Shown: piece after piece, positions 6,435-10,342 of the stretch | How positions within the stretch are numbered: the stretch's first letter is position 1 | Layout of the letters: every line of letters starts with the position of its first letter | Source of the DNA: Acidimicrobiia bacterium UBA1281 | GTDB lineage: Bacteria > Actinomycetota > Acidimicrobiia > Actinomarinales > Actinomarinaceae | Assembly: GCA_002308095.1 (NCBI GenBank) | Contig: DBUV01000035.1 | Location: forward strand, 1-10,342 | Length of the DNA: 10,342 bases | Reading direction: 5' to 3' | Program-made: the position numbers and the translations under genes | The notes under the pieces: generated by a model | Databases searched by the model: none | The model's input: only the letters and a program-made list of their open reading frames with translations | What the model was told of the DNA's origin: nothing

Positions 6435-7202
6435 ATGAAGAAAATTATTGCAATAGATATTGGGAATAGTGAAACGAATGTAGGAGTTGGTAATTCAACC
6501 AAATGGGAAAGCTACAGGTACACGACTCGAAAAACAATTACCTCAGATGAACTATTGATGATGTTTAAGACAACAATAGATTTGTCAAAACTAAACGACA
6601 AGGCTGTTGATGGAGTGATTGTTTGCTCTGTTGTGCCTCAGATTACAGATAGTGTGGTCTCTGCCATTAGCGAATTTACAACCAAGGATGTTTTAGTTGT
6701 GGGTCCAGGTATTAAAACTGGCTTGAAGGTTAATATTGACAACCCTAAAGAGCTAGGTCCAGATAGAATAGCAAATTCTGTAGGAGGTTTTAAAAAAACA
6801 AATAAAGAGGTGGTAATTGTCGACTTAGGTACTGCGACGACTTTTGATGTAGTCAACAGCAATAAAGAATACCTTGGAGGATCTATAGCTCCTGGCATTA
6901 AGATAAGTCTGGATGCATTAATTTCAAAAACTTCCTCATTGAAATCTGTTGAACTTAAAGAACCTGATAAGGTTATTGGAAAAAACACCTATGAGGCAAT
7001 TCAAAGCGGTTTAGTCTTGGGGCATGCTTCAATGATTGATTCAATGCTAGAAAAGATAGTGTTAGAGTCTAATTTATCACCAGGAGTCGTAATAACTGGG
7101 GGACTTGGAACATTGATTCAGCCTGTTCTTAACATAAATTCATCATATGAGAAAAATCTAACTCTGGATGGACTTGAAGAAATATATAATTTAAATAATT
7201 AA
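6435..7202 (+). CDS. coaX: Type III pantothenate kinase
   Basis: A 255-residue enzyme of the ASKHA fold that phosphorylates pantothenate, the first committed step to coenzyme A. Seen: the phosphate loop AIDIGNSETN (6-15) with D8, the pantothenate-binding signature GPDRIANSVG (108-117), DLGTATTFDVV (130-140) with the catalytic-type D130, GGSIAPGI (148-155) and ITGGLG (220-225). Length is typical for CoaX. Type III kinases are generally not feedback-inhibited by CoA, in contrast to type I CoaA; this is family knowledge and was not tested here. The gene abuts panC with no gap, so the two consecutive steps are probably co-translated. Ten bases then separate it from lysS. Motifs are complete, so activity is expected. 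Confidence 0.96.
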   Translation: MKKIIAIDIGNSETNVGVGNSTKWESYRYTTRKTITSDELLMMFKTTIDLSKLNDKAVDGVIVCSVVPQITDSVVSAISEFTTKDVLVVGPGIKTGLKVNIDNPKELGPDRIANSVGGFKKTNKEVVIVDLGTATTFDVVNSNKEYLGGSIAPGIKISLDALISKTSSLKSVELKEPDKVIGKNTYEAIQSGLVLGHASMIDSMLEKIVLESNLSPGVVITGGLGTLIQPVLNINSSYEKNLTLDGLEEIYNLNN

Positions 7203-7211
7203 GCTGTATAA

Positions 7212-8702
7212 ATGAGCAACTTTTCAAAATCTGAGCAAGAAATTTATGATTTAAGATTAGAAAAAATTCAATATTTTCTTGAACACGACAAAGATGCCTT
7301 TCCAACTGAATTTCCAGCGGCATCTAAAATTCAAGAAGTCATAAATAAGCATAATGATTTATCTGAGGCTGAGCACTCTGGAGTTGAGGTTCAAATTCAC
7401 GGTAGAATTTTAAATGGGAGATCTTTTGGGAAGCTTTCCTTTTATGACTTGGTTGACAACTCAGGAAGAATTCAACTCCTTGTAGATTCCAAAACATTGT
7501 CAGATGAAGAAAACTTGTTTTTTTCAAAATATGATTCGGGAGATATTGTTGGCGTAAAGGGAGAGGTTATGAAAACAAAAAAAGGGGAACTCTCTATTAA
7601 GGTATCAACGAGCACAATATTATCAAAGTCATTAAGAACATTACCTGAAAAATGGCATGGGTTAAAAGACAAGGAAACAAGATTTAGGCAACGCTACCTT
7701 GATTTTATTGTTAATCCTGATGCTAAGCAGACTATTGAGGCAAGGTCTAAAGTCATTAACTCGATAAGAAAATTTATGCACAGCAAAGATTTTGTTGAAG
7801 TAGAAACGCCAATTTTGCAGCCTAAAGCAGGTGGTGCAATTGCAAAGCCATTTATAACTCATCACAATGCACTCGACGTCGATATGTTTTTAAGAATTGC
7901 TCCAGAGCTCTATTTGAAAAGAATGATAGTTGGTGGTTTCGAAAAAGTTTTTGAGTTGGGGCGGGTATTTAGAAATGAAGGGATAGATCAAACTCACTCA
8001 CCTGAATTTACCATGATGGAAAGCTATGAGGCTTATACAAATGTAGATGGTGTTATCAAGATGGTAGAAGAAATGTGTTTGACTGTCTTTTCTGAGTTAG
8101 AGTTAAATTACGAGATTTCCTTTGATGAGAAAAAAGCCGATTTCTCTTTTCCATGGAAAAAAACATCTATGTTTTCTTTAGTTTCAGAACACTTCAACTT
8201 AAATATTGGGTTTGATTCAGATCCAAACACTATAAAGGAAGATCTAAGTAGAAAAAATATTGAATTTAGTGAAGACTCAAACACCATTGGGCTTCTGGTT
8301 TATGATTTATTTGAAAGATATGTTGAAGAAAATATAGTAAATCCAACTTTTGTTACAGATTATCCTGTAGAGGTCTCTCCGTTTGCTCGAAACAATAAAA
8401 ATAGTCCCAATGTAACTGAAAGATTTGAATTATTTGCCTTTGGAAGCGAGCTTGCAAATGGATTCTCAGAATTAATTGATCCGATAGAACAAGAGGCTCG
8501 ATTAAAATCGCAAGCACAAAAAAAAGAACAAGGTGACGAAGAGGCACACGTAGAAGATATGGATTACATTGAAGCCTTAGAACATGCGTTGCCGCCAACG
8601 GGAGGTCTTGGGTTTGGGATTGACAGATTTGTTATGATGCTTACTGGAAATACATCAATTAGAGAAGTTGTAGCTTTTCCTCACTTAAAACCTGAAAATT
8701 AA
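7212..8702 (+). CDS. lysS: Lysyl-tRNA synthetase, class II
   Basis: A 496-residue dimeric cytosolic enzyme that charges tRNA-Lys. The N-terminal OB-fold anticodon-binding domain (about 58-135, strands such as VEVQIHGRI and KLSFYDLVD) is followed by the class II catalytic core: motif 1 in the KDFVEVETPIL stretch (192-202), motif 2 FRNEG (253-257) continuing to SPEFTMMESYEAY (263-275), and motif 3 GLGFGIDRFVMM (465-476). The family tail FPHLKPEN ends the protein. Length is normal, without the MprF-like membrane extension found on some actinobacterial LysX proteins. No Shine-Dalgarno sequence precedes the ATG, ten bases after coaX. Its TAA at 8700-8702 overlaps the stop of the opposing polyprenyl synthase gene. 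Confidence 0.98.
   Translation: MSNFSKSEQEIYDLRLEKIQYFLEHDKDAFPTEFPAASKIQEVINKHNDLSEAEHSGVEVQIHGRILNGRSFGKLSFYDLVDNSGRIQLLVDSKTLSDEENLFFSKYDSGDIVGVKGEVMKTKKGELSIKVSTSTILSKSLRTLPEKWHGLKDKETRFRQRYLDFIVNPDAKQTIEARSKVINSIRKFMHSKDFVEVETPILQPKAGGAIAKPFITHHNALDVDMFLRIAPELYLKRMIVGGFEKVFELGRVFRNEGIDQTHSPEFTMMESYEAYTNVDGVIKMVEEMCLTVFSELELNYEISFDEKKADFSFPWKKTSMFSLVSEHFNLNIGFDSDPNTIKEDLSRKNIEFSEDSNTIGLLVYDLFERYVEENIVNPTFVTDYPVEVSPFARNNKNSPNVTERFELFAFGSELANGFSELIDPIEQEARLKSQAQKKEQGDEEAHVEDMDYIEALEHALPPTGGLGFGIDRFVMMLTGNTSIREVVAFPHLKPEN
8699..8702. other. Shared stop-codon palindrome TTAA between convergent genes
   Basis: The four bases TTAA hold the lysS stop TAA (8700-8702) on the plus strand and the stop of the polyprenyl synthase (complement of 8699-8701) on the minus strand. 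There is no room between the genes for a terminator, so transcripts from each side must extend into the other gene. Confidence 0.9.
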
Positions 8703-9676
8703 TTGCTTCTTTGTAGTAAGTATTCATTTAAATTGTGGAGGATATCTGAAATCTTATCGTTAGATATATTTTTGATAGCCTGATTACTTTCTTTAAAGTG
8801 ATGATTTACAAACTTATTTGAAGCATCAATAATTTCATCATTATTAAACTCGTTTAAAACTTCAGAAAGGTTTATTTTAGAGTCTTTTACTTGGTGAAGT
8901 ATATCTTCAATCTTTTTTGGATTTTTTTCAAGGGCCAGGAGAACAGGTAGAGTATAAGTCCCTTCTAGAATGTCATTGCCTGCAGGTTTCCCTAATGTAT
9001 CACTATCTGAATTTAAATCTAAAATATCATCAGTAATCTGAAAAATTATGCCATTGTGCCAAGCCCAAGAACTTATTGACTGAATAATCTCTTCATCACA
9101 GTCAGATGCCATTGCTCCAAGTTTTGCACTAGTTCTAATTAAGCTTGCTGTTTTGCCACCAATGACTTCTAAATAATCATCTGTAGAATGGGTTGTATTA
9201 AAAGAAAACTGAACTTCTTTTGTTTGACCCACAACCAACTCTGCATAAGTTGAAGCAAGTAATTTTACTGACTCAAGTCCAAGGTTATCTGCAGCAAGTT
9301 CAGAAGACCTTGCCAACAAATAGTCACCTGCCAAAATAGCAAGAGTTGCGTTCCATTTACGGTTCGTACTCTCAACACCTCTTCTAGTTGTTGCTTCATC
9401 AATTACATCATCATGGTATAAACTTCCCAAGTGAATTAACTCTACAGATATACCAGCATCTATAACTTTTTCCTTATTTCCCGTACCTAATTCACCTGCT
9501 AAAAGTGATATAAGTGGTCTAAATCTTTTTCCACCAGCTTTTATTAGGTATTGGGAAATTTCTGTGAGGTATGGATCCTCCGAAATAGTTACTTCATAAA
9601 GGCGTTTTTCTAATTTTTCTAGGTTTTCCCACAAACTAGGTATTGGGATAATATTTTGTAACTCGTTTGATTCCAT
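8699..9676 (-). CDS. Long-chain polyprenyl diphosphate synthase
   Basis: A 325-residue all-alpha trans-prenyltransferase that extends allylic diphosphates with isopentenyl diphosphate. Seen: GGKRFRP (48-54), the first Asp-rich motif DDVID (89-93) followed by RRG (98-100), GGKTASL (173-179), the second Asp-rich motif DDILD (216-220) and GKPAGND (229-235). Residues four and five before the first motif are Ser85 and Gly84, both small, which by the known chain-length rule leaves room for a long product. A heptaprenyl to decaprenyl diphosphate for menaquinone is therefore more likely than farnesyl or geranylgeranyl diphosphate, but the exact length cannot be read. It is the only minus-strand gene, divergent from clpC and convergent with lysS. 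The ATG at 9676-9674 is preceded by no Shine-Dalgarno sequence. Possible names include grcC, ispB and hepT, so no symbol is assigned. Confidence 0.93.
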   Translation of the reverse strand: MESNELQNIIPIPSLWENLEKLEKRLYEVTISEDPYLTEISQYLIKAGGKRFRPLISLLAGELGTGNKEKVIDAGISVELIHLGSLYHDDVIDEATTRRGVESTNRKWNATLAILAGDYLLARSSELAADNLGLESVKLLASTYAELVVGQTKEVQFSFNTTHSTDDYLEVIGGKTASLIRTSAKLGAMASDCDEEIIQSISSWAWHNGIIFQITDDILDLNSDSDTLGKPAGNDILEGTYTLPVLLALEKNPKKIEDILHQVKDSKINLSEVLNEFNNDEIIDASNKFVNHHFKESNQAIKNISNDKISDILHNLNEYLLQRSN

Positions 9677-9755
9677 ATTTACAGATTAAGTTATTTCTAT
9701 AAATACATGTAATTTTCATTTAGGCGTATAAACGGAGACTTATTAATATAAGAAC
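9677..9755. promoter_or_regulatory. Divergent intergenic region between the polyprenyl synthase gene and clpC
   Basis: These 79 bases must hold promoters for both genes. For clpC, TATAAA at 9727-9732 is a good -10 candidate but has no convincing -35 at normal spacing; it would give a leader of under 20 bases. GGAG at 9734-9737 is 18 bases from the clpC ATG, too far for a normal Shine-Dalgarno sequence, so initiation may be of the short-leader type common in Actinobacteria. An 8-base palindrome TACATGTA lies at 9704-9711 and might be an operator half or chance. No clear match to a known actinobacterial Clp-regulator (ClgR) site was found. Confidence 0.4.
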
Positions 9756-10342
9756 ATGTTTGAAAGATTTACTGATAGAGCTCGTAGAGTAGTAGTTCTT
9801 GCACAAGAAGAGGCAAGAAGACTTAATCATAACTACATAGGAACCGAGCATATACTTCTTGGCCTTATCCAAGAAGGAGAAGGCCACGCTGCAAAAGCTC
9901 TTGAAGAGCTCAGTATCAATATTGACTCAGTTAGATCTGAAGTTGTTGAAATCATTGGAGAAGGACAGCAATCTCCTAGTGGGCACATTCCATTTACCCC
10001 GAGGGCAAAAAAAGTCCTAGAACTATCACTTAGAGAAGCTCTGCAACTTGGACATAACTATATCGGGACAGAACACATTCTTCTTGGCCTAATACGAGAA
10101 GGAGAAGGAGTTGCAGCACAAGTATTGAAAAAATTAGGTGCAGAACTCTCACAAGTCAGACAGACAGTTATTAAATTAATCTCATCTTCTGGTGAAGGTA
10201 AAAAACCACAATCAGCCTCAACAGGGGGTAGAGAGAGACCTGGATCTGGTACTGGATCGGCAATATTAGACCAGTTTGGTAGAAACCTAACGAGAATGGC
10301 CAAGGAAGGAAAATTAGATCCTGTCATTGGGAGGTCTACTGA
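9756..10342 (+). CDS. clpC: ATP-dependent Clp protease ATP-binding subunit ClpC (partial at right edge)
   Basis: The frame runs from ATG 9756-9758 to the window edge with no stop, giving 195 N-terminal residues of a protein normally around 800-850 long. ClpC is an AAA+ unfoldase that feeds substrates to the ClpP peptidase in the cytosol. The start [20 protein letters not shown] is nearly identical to ClpC of Mycobacterium and relatives. Two Clp N-domain repeats are present, each with [13 protein letters not shown] (residues about 26-38 and 101-113), followed by a Ser/Gly-rich linker (about 148-168) and the LDQFGRNLT...KLDPVIGR entry into the first AAA+ domain. Walker motifs lie beyond the edge. 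It is divergent from the polyprenyl synthase gene and should have its own promoter. The high conservation in such AT-rich DNA supports an actinobacterial origin. Confidence 0.96.
   Translation, partial: MFERFTDRARRVVVLAQEEARRLNHNYIGTEHILLGLIQEGEGHAAKALEELSINIDSVRSEVVEIIGEGQQSPSGHIPFTPRAKKVLELSLREALQLGHNYIGTEHILLGLIREGEGVAAQVLKKLGAELSQVRQTVIKLISSSGEGKKPQSASTGGRERPGSGTGSAILDQFGRNLTRMAKEGKLDPVIGRST

Noticed and set aside
6638..6988. Minus-strand open frame of 116 codons inside coaX
   Set aside because: It is fully antisense to the conserved core of CoaX and shows no start signal or recognisable domain.
8353..8598. Minus-strand open frame of 81 codons inside lysS
   Set aside because: It lies opposite the catalytic core of LysS with no ribosome binding site or domain.
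9720..9740. Possible ClgR-type operator (GGCGTATAAACGG) before clpC
   Set aside because: The CGC/GCG half-site spacing does not fit the known palindrome, and the stretch is better read as a -10-like TATAAA.
9831..10140. Internal repeat in the first part of clpC
   Set aside because: The similarity between the two [13 protein letters not shown] segments is the normal duplicated Clp N-domain, not a separate repeat element.
10058..10327. Minus-strand open frame of 89 codons near the right edge
   Set aside because: It is antisense to the second Clp N-domain repeat and the linker of ClpC, and is better explained as a shadow of that gene.

Overview
The window is AT-rich (roughly one-third G+C by eye, not computed) and gene-dense. 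It carries a housekeeping cluster in a typically actinobacterial order: tilS, hpt, ftsH, folE, folP, folB, folK, panC, coaX, lysS and, further on, clpC. High-GC Actinobacteria such as Mycobacterium have nearly the same order, with panD between panC and coaX. An actinobacterial order in such AT-rich, tightly packed DNA suggests a streamlined low-GC actinobacterium, for example a marine planktonic lineage of the Actinomarina type (Acidimicrobiia-related). This is inference from synteny and composition; no rRNA gene is present to confirm it.

Layout. From 1 to 8702 all genes are on the plus strand with gaps of at most 46 bases, several overlaps and several TTG or GTG starts: the end of tilS (tRNA-Ile lysidine synthase), hpt (purine salvage), ftsH (membrane AAA+ protease), a folate block (folE, folP, a phosphatase-like gene, folB, folK), panC and coaX (steps towards coenzyme A) and lysS. 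At 8699-9676 a long-chain polyprenyl diphosphate synthase lies on the minus strand; its stop codon and the lysS stop share the palindrome TTAA. A 79-base divergent spacer follows, then the start of clpC, which runs off the right edge.

How the genes work together. FolE, FolB, FolK and FolP would convert GTP to dihydropteroate. PanC makes pantothenate and CoaX phosphorylates it. FtsH and ClpC are the membrane and cytosolic ATP-dependent proteolysis machines. TilS and LysS serve translation. The polyprenyl synthase probably makes a quinone side chain or a lipid-carrier precursor.

No mobile element, CRISPR array, tRNA or defence system is visible. The points that deserve a second look are in the folate block. 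The gene between folP and folB looks like a dual-specificity phosphatase whose catalytic Cys and Arg are both replaced. FolE keeps its zinc and guanine-site residues but has lost conserved arginines that contact the GTP triphosphate. FolP has drifted motifs and ends almost at its last catalytic motif. FolB and FolK, by contrast, look normal.
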